The notes under the pieces were generated by a model. It saw only the letters and a list, made by a program, of their open reading frames with translations, had not been told where the DNA came from and searched no databases. The translations under genes and the position numbers were made by a program. Of a stretch of 64,000 bases of DNA, positions 1 through 10,463 are shown piece by piece. This DNA is from Prorocentrum cordatum (lineage: Eukaryota; Sar; Dinophyceae; Prorocentrales; Prorocentraceae), in contig CAUYUJ010012125.1 of the NCBI GenBank assembly GCA_963575745.1, positions 93,771 to 157,770 on the forward strand, in the 5' to 3' direction. Every line of letters starts with the position of its first letter. The first letter of the stretch is position 1.

Positions 1-1294
1 ACACTGGGTTGAGGATGGAGGAGGAGAGCTTGCTTGGCCAAGGCGTCAGCTTTCAAATTGCCCACGCCAATCCGTCTCTCTCGCGCGGGCAGGGCGCCCA
101 AAACAGCGCGGGAGTGGTGCGCAGGAGCGCGGCGCGCCGATGGGCTCGAGCACGCTCCGCGCAGAAGGGCACCTCTCCGAAGGCCGCCGTAGCGATGTCC
201 ATGGAAGACCTGGTACTCTCTCGAAGCCACACTGATGCGCACCACAGTCATGCAATCGGCGCGGCGCTCGCCGCCGTTGCTCTGAAACATCGGGAGCCAG
301 GCCATGCGCAGATGCTCCGCAGCTCGGGGAGTCTGCGGAATAGCTGAGAGGACCGCGCCTTTGGCATGCGCTCTGGTAGCGCCCCCCTCGCCCAGGAAGA
401 CCCAAGAGAACGCCGCCCTGGAAAGCTCCCTGACGGCGCCGCGAAAGGCCGAGCCGTCCATGGCGACATCGCAACCAGAAAGATCCACGGACCCCCGATC
501 AATGCTGCCCCCTTCGGGCGAATAAAGGATGGGACAGAGGGGGGCAATAGGCCCCATGGTGCCCCCATTTTAACTTGTCGAAAAATAAACGCCCGAGCCG
601 CCGCGGCCTCGGGGTGAAGGCGCTGCCAAACGCGGCGCCGAACACTATCGGGCACCCCGCACTTCGGGCATCGCCCGTCGCACGCATATCCCGCAGCCTG
701 CGCCCTCGAGCGAGCCCGCGCCCCCTTCAAGGAAACGCTCAAGGCCGGGCACCTCTGCTGCGGGCTGAGTTTCCGCCCCCTGGGGCCCAACAACGTTTTG
801 AAGGGATCGACGCAAAAACGAACACCGTCGGACCCTGGGGCGTCTTGACACAAGACTCGCTCGCGCTTGCGCTGGACAGCCAACTGCAACATACGAGCCA
901 GCGTCGCCGGCGAAGTGTAGCCCAGATGCACCTCGCGATCGTGGTCCTCTTCAGACGTGAGGGGGGTCGGCGAATGCCACTCGATCCTAACCAGAGACAA
1001 GAGCATGCGCTGCAGCGGCCCTCGCGATGATCGCCACGTGACCTTGTCATCAAAGGGAACAGCGCGCCAAAACTGGGCGATTTCCTTGATGTTACACCGA
1101 GAAATCGAATGGGTAGCGAGGGCAAGCCGCGCCACCGAGGCCCAATGTAAGGCCGGCGCGACAGAAGGACTCGACATGGGGCCCCCCAGAATAACCTGGC
1201 GCGCCTGGAGCGAACAACCGCGGTGCCGAGGGGGGTGCGAGGACAAAAGGACCCGTCGAGCCTCCTGGGGCTCAGAGCGACTCATCCCCACCAC
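1..1294 (-). pseudogene. LINE-1 zinc-binding linker and RNase H remnant
   Basis: The minus-strand translation from 1294 is a 348-residue open frame. It contains a Cys-x2-Cys zinc-like motif (residues GRCPKCGVPDSVRRRVW, around 610-660), as found after the RT in related LINEs here. It then contains an aspartate-centred motif VDLSGCDVAMDGSAFRG (about 430-490) that fits the first RNase H I catalytic motif (xDGSx). The rest of RNase H shifts frame toward the left edge and is incomplete. RNase H would remove the RNA template during target-primed reverse transcription. The assignment rests on this motif and its position after RT. Confidence 0.5.
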
Positions 1295-2355
1295 CGCCGA
1301 TCCGAAACGGGCCGCAGGTAAAACTCCACAAGTATAGATTTCCCATTCTCCCCTTCTGGCGGGGAAGGGCAGAGCGACATCTCATCAAAACGTTGTGTCT
1401 CTTCTTCATGCGGGAGAACCGTTGTTTTTTTGTTCCAGGAAGCCGCTCGGCACAACGTGGCTGGCCCGGCGCAAGATCCGCGCCGAGAGAAACCGCGCTG
1501 CTCGTAACTTCCCCAGCCAGCTGCCCGAGGTGACGAGCGATATTCTGGGCGAAGGCGCGGCTGCTGGCAAAAACGCTGACCTTGCAGGGCTGAATCCCGA
1601 CGCGCAGCTCGCCCCTAAACAGGACGTACAAGCACGCAGCGGCCTGGGTGAGATTGGCCAGGGCCTCTTGTTCCGAGCCCGAAGTTGTAACGCTATCGTC
1701 GCCCACGTACGACGACAGATCGACTCTGGGAGTATCCCCAACAAATTTGCCGAAAGCTTCAATGCTGCAAACTCTCGCCATGAGATCGTTGAAGATATCA
1801 CCCGCGGGAAGGCCAGAACGAGCGAAGTAGGGCTGGGGCCCCGCACTGGGCCCCCAGACGGAGCAAACGAGGGCCCCTCCAGTAGGTAAACGTCGTTTTA
1901 ACAATCACCCCATTGATATCGCGGCGTATCGCACTGTCCTTAAGGAGGGCTAAATCGAAAGACTCGCAGTACTTCGTCCCGCCCCACATGATACCCCCCG
2001 TTTCCTGAGCTTCATAATGGGCCACCTCGACCCGCACGGCCCGGTGCCACACGGCATTCTCAGCACTACGACCTGGACCGAACGCCCAGTACCTTCGAGG
2101 GTAGTTAGTGTTGAAATCTAGAATCAGCGGCCTCCGCAAACGCTCCCAGACACGGACAGGGCCAGCGCGCAGCAAAATCGGACGGAGGCCCCCTATTGTT
2201 TTTTCAAACAACGGGGAGAGAAGCCAAAACAGCTGTTTCGGAAACAGGCCCAGGGACTCGATCGCTTGGATTATCGCCCCGAACGCGTCGAGGGCATCAC
2301 CCGAGACCAAAGCAAGCTGTCTCGGGTGCAGTCCGCCCAGAGACTGCGACGTCAC
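1272..2355 (-). pseudogene. LINE-1 reverse transcriptase, split over two frames
   Basis: Two overlapping frames (2355-1798 and 1904-1272) together give an RT core. The first has the finger/palm element GGLRPILLRAGPVRVWERLR, typical of LINE RTs. The second has an AGD-type motif B region (SGLPAGDIFNDLM) and a motif C reading Y-V-G-D-D-S at 1709-1695, where the usual motif is [FY]-x-D-D. The Gly falls where the first metal-binding Asp is expected if the motif is read as Y-V-D-D. At least one frameshift separates the two parts, so the copy cannot make active enzyme. The next domain begins within the end of this frame. Confidence 0.7.
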
Positions 2356-2617
2356 ACGCGAAAAACTGCTGGGCGCACTCCTGATCTCAGCCGCCGTCGG
2401 CCTAGGACGATGAGCCCGATCAGGGGCGCGCGCACCGGGGGACTGCGAGGCGCATGCCGAAACTCAGACAGAGATTTAACTTCCGCCCCCCGAAGAAGAA
2501 GACGAGAAGAAAAAAGGGAAAAAATGCACGACGGTCGGGGCCCACTTCTGCCGACGCTTCGCGAGCCTACGCATGGCCCGTGCACCCCCCCAAGAGCGCC
2601 GTCTCCTGCCATTGATC

Positions 2618-3525
2618 TCAGCCGCCCCGCTGGACCTTCGCGACGGCCGCGCGCGCCTCGCTCAGGTCGTCGTCCCGCGACGACAGAAACTCCCGACACT
2701 GCTCAATCCAGCCGTCGAGGCCAGCGTCGAGCGCAAAGGCGCGAGCCAGGCTGCGCGCCTGAGCCAGGGTCGCGTCGAGCCGAACGTTCTGCCCCTCGAC
2801 AGGGCACGGTGACATGAGAAGCTGCTGGATCTGAAGACTCGTGTCCTCGGAAAACTGCTGCATCTGAGCGTGGTCCAGAAAACCGGGATCCTGGGGCGCC
2901 CTGAGAAGTCGAACCGAAGCCCAAATGATTTCCGACAGATTCTGGGCCAACCAGATCCACCCGCAGTGCTGCTCACGGAGGCGACAAGCCTTGGGCTGCG
3001 CAAAAATCGGGACCCAGCGAGGTCTAAGGAAATCTCCCTTGCGCCCCTTGCGTTTAACCTCGACCCCCGTAAAAGCCTCGAGCTCGAGATCGAGCTGATT
3101 GGCAACATACTCCCAGGCAACAGTGAGAAGCCCCCGCGACTCGCCGATGGGGCGAGCGAGGGCCGCGGCGGCAGCGCCCTCAGCTATGATGCGGTTGAGG
3201 GCCCAGTCCTGGGGTCGCGGTCCGAAAGGAAGCTCCGGAAGGAAGCTCCGATACACAGTGCCGGGGCGAAGGGTGAGTCGAACGGGCCCGCGGGGCCGAC
3301 GGGCCCAGGACATGTCGGCCTCAACCTGATCACAGGCACGCGCGAAGCGTGTGCTAGCTAAAAAATAAATCGCGGTAAGGATTCCTGGAGCAAGACACGT
3401 CTTCTGCGCTGGCACGAAGAAAGCACCCTCAACCCCACGAGCAAGCCCCGTCGAATCCACCGTGCGGGGGTCGAGATTCCAGCCCCCCCGCGCACACACA
3501 CACACGCACGCACACACACGCACGC

Positions 3526-3612
<87 letters not shown>

Positions 3613-3673
3613 ACCCCACACACACACCACCCCACCCCCACCCCCACCCCCACACCCCCACGCACACACACAC

Positions 3674-3706
<33 letters not shown>

Positions 3707-4693
3707 CACACACACCATAACGTACATACGTTTCCCAGTAAGCCTCTCTCCCACCTGCCGAAGAAGCGAAAGGCTGAAAGCACATGACCCATCCCCCGAC
3801 TTAAGGTAGCAAGACAGCACGTGGAGAGGCGGCCACCCAGGCAGGCCAACAATCACGCGCATGATATGCCCCTGGGCCACGATCCCTGGGGCGTCCGGCG
3901 GCCACCGTAGGCCGCCGCGCGCGCGAACGAACGCCCCCACCCCCGCTCGAGGCCTGCCAGCCTCGCCAGCGGGGGAGGGGATCACAACATTTTCCACCCC
4001 AAACTGGCCGCGGAGGCCGCTCTGTCTCCCTCGCATTCCTCGAGAGGTCCGATCTCCTGCGCCAACAAGGCAAGCGCCGTCGTCGAGCATAACCTTTTCT
4101 CGCAACGTCGGCCAACTATTACCGCCGCAGGTCTCGAAGCTTTCGCCCAGGCGGGGAAGCCGGGGAAAGGTGAGACAGTCGGGGGGAAGCGGAGGTGGAG
4201 CAGGAACACCGAATCTATACAGTGGCAAGCCGCAGCACCGAGGCAGCCGACTGCTACCCCGCGCGCAGCTTCTTGCACAGCCTGCGACCGAACTGCTTGA
4301 CGAAGGGCCGCTCGTCGATCCTGATGGCAGCATGGGAGATCTCCTCAACCATTGCCTCGTCAAGGTCGCCATCGTGCTCGAAACCTGGGGCAGGTTGCCG
4401 CTGAGCATCACCAGGACCAGAAGAGTCACCGCCCTCCGCCGTGAAGGGAGATGCCACAAACGGTGTAGGTGTCGCCTTCGCCTGTGGAGAGGTCGCCAGC
4501 AACACCGCAAACTTCTTGAACGTGTCAGACTAAAGCATATATTTGATCTGTGTTTGCTCGCTAGACGCAGCCAATCCATCAGGGTCAATCTCCAGATCCA
4601 TAACAGGAATACCAGGAAGAGTACGGATGTGGTCTCGGCTGAGGAGCTCAATTTCACGATCCGTCGCTGCAACCTGTGCCCGCATACCGTCAA
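2618..4693 (-). pseudogene. LINE-1 endonuclease and linker ORF carrying an in-frame dinucleotide expansion
   Basis: A 691-residue uninterrupted minus-strand frame. The useful part begins near 3880 with HIMRVIVGLPGWPPLHVL, then SCYLKSGDG and a Leu-rich helix, the start of an APE/EEP-type LINE endonuclease. At 3715-3488 the protein becomes a long Val-Cys repeat from a TG/CA microsatellite. After it comes AIYFLASTRFARACDQVEAD, matching the endonuclease segment that follows the catalytic core, then a linker rich in Arg, Ala and Leu running to RT. The segment expected to hold the GGDxN motif is missing, apparently replaced by the repeat, so the nuclease is not functional. The N-terminal third before 3900 is probably out-of-frame sequence. 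Confidence 0.6.
3488..3715. repeat. CA/TG microsatellite inside the LINE-1 endonuclease
   Basis: About 228 bp of CA repeats with CG and C-run interruptions near 3485-3535 and 3610-3665. It keeps the minus-strand frame open and encodes alternating Val and Cys. Confidence 0.95.
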
Positions 4694-5295
4694 TTCTTCT
4701 CTTGAGCACTTGCAATGAAGAGTAACTGTTCTTCGGCATGATGCTCAAGTCTCTGCTTCTTACCCTTTGCACTTGCCAAGCGATGGCCCACGCTGGTGTG
4801 TTGCGTGAGCTGGGGCTTGCACTGGAGGAGCTCACGACGCACTGCCTCGAGCTCGACCTCCAACTCAGCCATTGCACTCTTGCCCTACTCACCAAGCTTC
4901 TCGCAGTGAGAGATGGCCACCTCGAGCTGCTTGATGCCGTTTCGTAGCTCCTGCTCCTTGGGATCCCTCGGCGGGTCCTTGCCACTGGTGCTGGTCGTCG
5001 ATTGGCCTCCTCCACTGGTGGCCCCGCCCATGGCCAGCTTGTCAAACCTACGCTGGAGCTCGTGCACACGCTGCTGGAGCTTGCCATCGCGGCTGCCACC
5101 GCCACCTGGAGGAGCACCACGAGGACGGTGGTGCTGGCCGCGCGCATGTTGCTCTGCTGCGCGGCGAACGTCAGGTGGGGCCTTCTTGCCGCCCTTGCAC
5201 ACGATCCTGGACGTCCAGTTGGTGTTGCGCCCACAAATGCAGGCCCACGTAAGCGCCCTCGGTCCAGGTAGGACCTCAGCACCTCCATTGGCCAT
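4254..5295 (-). pseudogene. LINE-1 ORF1: zinc ribbon plus coiled-coil protein, interrupted
   Basis: The first ATG after the relict leader is at 5295. It opens a frame with a Cys-x-Cys ... Cys zinc-ribbon-like segment (WACICGRNTNWTSRIVCKGG, about 5228-5169), then a Gly/Ser/Pro linker and a charged heptad-rich segment. An in-frame TAG at 4887-4885 stops it, and the same frame then reopens as MAELEVELEAVRRELLQC down to 4690. A further piece in another frame (4505-4254) looks like the acidic C-terminus. ORF1 proteins of this layout bind element RNA. The upstream 150 nt behaves as a 5' leader after the relict spliced leader. The stop and frame change mark it as a pseudogene. Confidence 0.65.
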
Positions 5296-5445
5296 GAGAG
5301 CCCAGCGGGCTCGTATGATGAAAGAGTGTGGGTTGAGATCCCACGAACTGAAGGAAGAAACCGAGCCAAGGCTCACAGCAGCGACTGCCGCTCTGAAGAC
5401 TGCTGCTGCAAGCTCAGGAATCAACACCTGGGCCAGAACAACTTA

Positions 5446-5466
5446 CTTGAGCCAAAATGGCTTCGG
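5446..5466 (-). other. Relict dinoflagellate spliced leader (DinoSL) at the 5' end of LINE-1
   Basis: The minus strand reads CCGAAG followed by CCATTTTGGCTCAAG. This matches 20 of 21 positions of the dinoflagellate spliced leader exon without its variable first base; the only difference is T to A at the fourth base of the exon. It sits 150 nt upstream of the ORF1 ATG, in the sense orientation, where a trans-spliced mRNA would carry it. This implies that LINE-1, or its ancestor, was copied from a trans-spliced transcript. Confidence 0.85.
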
Positions 5467-5560
5467 GGCGTGGGGGAAGAGGAGGAGGATGAGGAGGCGG
5501 AGGAGGCGGAGGAAGAGGGGTGATGAGGAGGAGGAGCGGAGCGGAGCCATAGGATAATGA
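5467..5560. repeat. Short purine-rich GGA/GAG tract
   Basis: Imperfect GAGGAGGAGG-type repeats directly abut the 5' end of the relict spliced leader, so the LINE-1 5' boundary lies next to simple sequence. Confidence 0.8.
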
Positions 5561-5640
5561 GTCATCCGAAAACGAAACACAGCCTGGCCATGCTACGGAA
5601 GCACACCTGAAAATCAGGTGCACAACACACTAACATACAA

Positions 5641-5768
5641 TTAGTGAAGGGATGGCGTGGTAAACCCGCCGACGCCAGCGAGAAACCCAACAAATGCCCG
5701 CTGCCCGCTGGAAGGGTCAAATGATTGACCCGTCCAGTTCTTGAGCCAGTCGGCGATCTGGTCGACAA
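5641..5768 (-). CDS. Unidentified C-terminal exon-like ORF
   Basis: A 42-residue minus-strand frame ends at TAA (5643-5641). It has protein-like composition: FVDQIADWLKNWTG, then QSFDPSSGQRAF, then a hydrophobic Gly-rich stretch (VGFLAGVGGFTTPSL). A stop lies just upstream. A CAG followed by ATCGCC at about 5752 could be a splice acceptor, so this may be the last exon of a host gene whose other exons are not in view. It has no ATG of its own and no family was recognised. It lies between the LINE-3 end and the LINE-1 start. Confidence 0.3.
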
Positions 5769-7116
5769 ATTAATCAAGTACTCAGCACAGTACCTGTAGA
5801 AGGGTGCTTGCCATCAGCGAGCCAGCCCCTTGCTCGCCGACGGGCGGGGTTCAGGGGGGCCGCGGGACAGGCCTCCCCGAGGGCATCGATCTTGAGAGAG
5901 CCGACTGCCACCCGCGCCCCACAGAGGAGGAGAGAAAAGAACGGCCCCGTGCAGTGGACCCGGTGGCCATCGCACGCTCGAAAAGAAGCCCAGAAGTCCA
6001 CCCCTCTCCGCTGCTACGCCCCTCCCTCCCGCTCGGGACCGCCACCCCATCTGCTCCACGGCCCGGGCCGAGGCCTGGAGCACGGGAGGCGGAGCACACG
6101 CTTGGCCCCCGGCTTCGGGAGCGCCGTGACGCTCGAGGGGGCCTTCGCCACAGCCCAGCAGCGCCCGCGCTGCACCGCCAGTCGTCGAGCCAGGGGCCAG
6201 TGGCACAGGATCGTGCGCGATCAGAACAAGCTCATCACACCTGCGCTCTACAGCCCTAGGAGGGGGAAAATCACACTCGCCACATCCTTCACCCCTAACT
6301 TGGCGAAAAAATCGGCCTACGCATTGCCCATGAACCGCCAAAGCACGTCGGGCACCGCTTGCGCCTCGACGAGCTCCTCCAGCGTCCTGTGCGCTGGAGA
6401 CCACAGAAAAGCTGGCCTGCCACCAGACCTCCCCGACACTCTAAAAACCTTCCTCCTGATGGCAGCATTACGCGAAAGGCCCGACTCAAGACAGGGGTCA
6501 CAAGCCTGGCCCTCACGAACCAAACTCAAGCGATCACCAATTATGGAGGCCCAAACGCATGGCCTCCAGGCGGGCCCAGCGCCTGGGCATTTTCTTAGGG
6601 TGGAGGGTTCAGGGTGAAATCCATGTCGGCTTTTGCACCTCGAATATCCATCCGTCTTGTGATTCACCTTTTGCAGAGTCAAGGCTCGAAAACCAATCGA
6701 AACGGCATTTCAGATTTCACCCTTTGCCCTCCACCCAAACCCCCGGGCACTGTCTGGAAGAGCCTGGACAGCCCTCCGAACTTCGCTCGGAGGGGCCAGC
6801 CGCCAGACGTGACCTCAGCCACGCTCCAGCCACGCCGAGCCGCCTCGGGACACGCGCCGGCCAGACCACTGCAGTCCGTGCAGAGCGTCGGGCCCCGAAT
6901 GCCTTGGGCAAACCCCGATCCAGCACCGAGGGGCGAGGAAGCGGCGGCGGCAGAGCCTTACAGGGACACGAGGGAGACCATAAGAGGAGAGAAGCCACAC
7001 CCCGATACGAACCCCCCAGGGGGAGAGGTGCCCTGCTTCCCAAGGTCCCGCCTGCGCTGCCAAACATCCTCTGGAGACGGCGGCGGCGAATCCTCATCAT
7101 CTTGCGAGGTAAACGA

Positions 7117-7304
7117 GTATCGTTTAACCGATCCCCATCCCCAGCGGCGTGGCCTGGGCCCCACTGGCCGATTTACTCTCCTAGATGGGGAAATACGTCG
7201 TTCCCTTCAGGTTTCGAGGGGTGTAACTATCCCCAACTGGGGTGGCAATTTGGTGGGGGTCTCGAAAGCGATGGGGACGGGGATGGGGATCGGTTAAACG
7301 ATAC
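7117..7304. mobile_element. Candidate MITE with 26-bp perfect terminal inverted repeats
   Basis: Positions 7117-7142 and 7279-7304 are perfect reverse complements over 26 bp (outer end GTATCGTTTAACC, inner end CCCCATCCCC). They enclose about 136 bp. CGA directly flanks both ends (7114-7116 and 7305-7307), a possible 3-bp target duplication. It interrupts LINE-3 sequence. There is no coding capacity. Confidence 0.6.
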
Positions 7305-8082
7305 CGAGTAAAGCCCGAAGGACAATCATAAAACTGGTGGCCGCGCGTCCCGCGCTCAGCACCACACACGACTTGCACTTCCCCGACGCGCACCAGGCCG
7401 GCCTGAAATCTGCGCCTCGGGGGGCCAAAGACTTGCGGGCAGCAAGGCCCCAGCCGACCCCTGACGGGCACCGGCTGGGAGGGACAGCACGGCGAGGCGC
7501 ATCGCTCTGTCTGTCTACCAGACCACCCCAACCCAACCCGAAGGCCCGAACTTGACCCGAATTTCGAGTTGGGGGGGGTACGGGTTCCATGTGTGTTTTC
7601 AATGTTCCCCGACCCCCCCCACTGGAAGTGGAGGGCAAATTGAGGCCGTCGGGTTGGGTTTGGGTGGCTTGGTAGGTGGTGACGCTCGGATCCAAACGTC
7701 TGCGGTGCCCGGCGCCTTTGGCCAGTGCAACGGGATCCTGCGCCAGAGCCAGCGCTCCACGCCGTCCCACGCCGTCTCGGACCAGAGCTCGTACATTCGA
7801 CGGCGAGTGCTCGTAGAGGGACACGGCCTCACCTCGATCCGAGAGCAAAGCGCGGAGCGCCGCCATGTCCCAGCCGATCCGCCGAAGGGACAGGATCACC
7901 GCCGGGATCGGTCCAAAACACATGCGCCAGGATCCACTGGGAACCAATCGAATGTGAATGGCCTGCCAAGCGGCACGGAGCTGGGACGGGGAGGTGCGAC
8001 CTTCCCAGATCCAACTAGCATAGCGGGCAAGTAAGGGACAGGTGGCATCAAAGGTGAGGTCGTACAGCCGGTCCTTCTGCAT
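7294..8082 (-). pseudogene. LINE-3 post-RT linker, frameshifted
   Basis: The 262-residue frame begins in the linker domain shared with LINE-2: YDLTFDATCPLLARYASWIW parallels the YDPIYHATLDLVLNCAAWIW region around 14080-14140. It continues about 70 residues to the RRIGWDMAALRALL segment and then becomes Gly/Pro/Arg-rich and less convincing. A Cys pair (GKCKSC, about 7370) may be the zinc motif. The end of the frame runs into the inverted-repeat insertion. No catalytic function is visible here. Confidence 0.5.
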
Positions 8083-8484
8083 GCACGCGTGGGCCGTGAA
8101 GGAGGACAGGCCTTTGCGCGCCTACCTACTCGCCAGCAAAAGTACGAAGCTTCATGAGCGTGGTATCGGTGAGGCCGATGACCCCGGCCCCATGGCTACC
8201 TGACGACATGACACCTGTCCGCCACAGAGGCCGAGCCTTCACCCCACCAGCCCTCCTCAGGACACGAAGCTTTCCACGGCGACCCAGGACCACACTCAGA
8301 CGTCTCCATGCCCTAAATCGCGCGCAGACCGAAAAGCAGAAAGCTTACACATCGCAGCCTGCACCTTGACCGCCCGCGCAGCCTCCCTAGACGAGGCCAG
8401 AAAACCACACTTGGGGGCTTGCAAACGAAAACCGACGCCACACGTCTCCCGCACAAAGGCTGAGTCCAGACCGCATTGAACACT

Positions 8485-8710
8485 GCCCAGGAAGAGGAGG
8501 AGAAGGAGGAGGAGGAGGAGGAGGGGAAGGCGGAGGAGGAGGCGGAGGAGGAGGAGGAGCAGAGGAAACCAGAGAAGAGGAAGAGGAACAAGAAAAGGAG
8601 GAGGAGGAGGAGGAGGAAGAGCAGGAGAAGGATGTTGTTGAGAAGGAAGGAGGAAGATGTGAAGGTGGAGGTGGTGGTGGAGGAGGTGGTGGAGGCGGAG
8701 GTGGAGGGTT
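8485..8710. repeat. Purine-rich GGA/GAG array
   Basis: Imperfect GAGGAGGAG and GGTGGA repeats. Long ORFs on both strands here are low-complexity Glu or Ser/Pro/Leu strings and are not genes. Confidence 0.9.
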
Positions 8711-8883
8711 GAGGAGGGTGGAGATAGAGAGGGGTACAGCCGCAGGGGCAGCCCACGGCTTTGCTCCGAGTGCGGCGCGCGCCCCTCCGCGCCGAAGCAC
8801 GCAGGCGGCCCGCACCCTGCGCGCCACAACGCGCGGCACCGTGAGCCCCACGGCCAAGCGCTCGAACCGTCGTCGTCGGCGTC

Positions 8884-9035
8884 CTCCTCATCCCTCCTCC
8901 TCCTCCTCCTCCTCCTCCTCTTCCTTCTCCTCCTCCTCCTCCTCCCTCTTCCTCCTCCTCTTGCTCCTCCTCCTCCTCCTCCTCCTCTTCCTCCTCCTCC
9001 TCCTCCTCCTCCTCCTCCTCCTCCTCTTCCTCCAG
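8884..9035. repeat. Pyrimidine-rich TCC array
   Basis: TCC repeats with occasional TTC and CTC interruptions, of opposite polarity to the 8485-8710 array. The two flank a 170-bp unique segment. Confidence 0.9.
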
Positions 9036-9184
9036 CCCTTTCTGGCCCGAGTCGGGTCTGCAGGGGTAGAAACAGTGGGAAGGGCTCTTTCTCTCCTGCG
9101 AGCCAAGTTTTGGCGTCTGGGCTTCGTGGGTGGCGTCCCCCGGACTCCTGGACTATAAACGGTTACTGCGGCCTGGCTGCCGCC

Positions 9185-10463
9185 ATGTCGCGCCGCTTCG
9201 CTGCTGACCCCTGGCGCTGCAAGGACTGCGTCACGAGGGACGTCACGCCGTGGATCAACCGTGGCGACCTCAAGCAGTGCTCCAAATGCACCCTGCATAC
9301 AAGGAGTCTGCTACGGTGGTCCCAAAACGCCCAAAGGGAGCCCTGCGACCAAGTCCACGGGCTCACCCAAGGCATCTAAGGATAAGTCCGGCACTGGCTC
9401 CATGGCTAAGCAGCTTGCCGACCTCCAGGCCATGGTCAAGACGCTCACGGTCGCCAAGTCGTCTCCTCCTTGGGCTGCTGCTGCTGCTGGGGGGAGTGCT
9501 TCTGCTGCTGGGGCGGGCGTCGGATTGGACAGTGGGTGCCCCCATGGGGTTCCCACTGGTGACAACGGAGGCACCGCTGACCCGTCGGAGAAGCAGGTCA
9601 AACGTGGCCGCATCAAGAAGATCAATGAGCTCCTTAAGGTCTATGATGGATCCTCCGCGGCCTCGGACCTGGAGCAGGTCAAGTCCCTCACCGAAGAGAA
9701 GGAGCGCTTGGACAAGGAGCTCGACGCCGAGCGCCACTTGGAGGATCAGGTCACCTCCCTCGCCACGAGGCTGCGGAACTCCCGCGCCAAGGCCAAGCGC
9801 CTTCGCGAGGAGCACGCTAAGAAGCAGCTGGTCATCGACGAGCTGGTTGCCAAGCAGGCGGTGCTCCAGGACTCCTTGGCCGAGGCAGGCGCCGAAGTCT
9901 TGCAGGCGCCGAAGTCTTGCGGCTGGAGGAGGAGGTCCAGCGCTCGAGCGCCGACCGAGCCCCTCCGCCCACTGCTGGCAAGCCCACGCTCCATGAGCTG
10001 CTGCCGAAGTTCGCTGTCAACGTCCAGCAACTTGGCGAGTTGGCCGTGGAGCTCGGCTTGGACCCCAGCCTTCGGGCGGAGCTGGAGACGGAAGCCAAAG
10101 TCTGCGGGAGGCTTCATGAGCTTCCCCAGGCGAAGCCGCCGGCGGCACAGGCGCCCTCTGCTGCCCCTGCTCCTGCGACCCCTGCTGGGGAAGAACGATG
10201 AGGAGTTGCGTCCACCGCCGTTCTCCTCGCGGGCCAGGTGCAGGCCCTTGCTGAGGACGCTGCCAAGGACGACATGGAGATCAACATCGAACTCATGGAG
10301 TCCGCCGAGCTGCGGAAGGCGTTGGAGGCGGCAGGACTCACGCAGCCTGACGACGCCATCGACGCGGACATGCGGGTGGCGCACAAGCGCGTCCTCGACT
10401 CCTTCACGCATGCGGCGACGGCGCACAAGAGGAAGAAGAAGGCTCGATCGGCCACTTTTCTGA
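9185..10463 (+). pseudogene. LINE-2 ORF1: zinc ribbon plus coiled coil, in several frames
   Basis: ATG at 9185 starts MSRRFAADPWRCKDC, with a second Cys pair QCSKC about 20 residues later, a RanBP2/zinc-ribbon-like motif. The frame is then lost, and 9261-9950 carries Lys/Ser/Thr linkers and a coiled coil (LTEEKERLDKELDAERHLED and following heptads). 9917-10201 carries the next part (PTLHELLPKFAVNVQQLGEL). 10238-10460 carries an acidic helix and a basic tail (AHKRKKKARS). The layout matches LINE-1 ORF1 and fits an RNA-binding ORF1p. A 20-bp segment around 9887-9920 is locally duplicated (GGCGCCGAAGTCTTG twice), which helps to break the frame. Confidence 0.65.

Larger units (their letters stand above)
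1..5466 (-). mobile_element. LINE-1: decayed non-LTR retrotransposon, minus strand, cut by the window start
   Basis: Read on the minus strand, the order is a relict spliced leader (5466-5446), ORF1 with a zinc ribbon and coiled coil, an APE/EEP-type endonuclease, reverse transcriptase, a zinc-binding linker and RNase H running off the left edge. This is the domain order of LINEs with a C-terminal RNase H. The reading frame changes several times and stops interrupt it, so the copy is dead. A CA/TG microsatellite (3488-3715) sits inside the endonuclease. Domains were recognised from conserved residues in the translations; family placement is inference. Confidence 0.75.
5800..8480 (-). mobile_element. 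LINE-3: 3' part of a minus-strand LINE
   Basis: From 8460 leftward the minus strand encodes the end of an RT (PKCGFLASSREAARAVK, with DLGHG at about 8300). A linker follows (8082 on) containing ASWIWEGRTSPSQLRAAW and RRIGWD, alignable by eye with ASWIWDGRALPSRLQRAW and RRPAWD in LINE-2. Degraded zinc-motif and C-terminal sequence then runs to about 5800. The 5' half is missing: sequence upstream of about 8470 is a purine/pyrimidine triplet array. The copy shifts frame and contains a small inverted-repeat insertion at 7117-7304. Confidence 0.65.

Noticed and set aside
5741-5756. TGGCTCAAG on the minus strand as a second spliced-leader relict
   Set aside because: Only 9 bases match the leader, and they fall inside the exon-like ORF, where they encode Trp-Leu-Lys.
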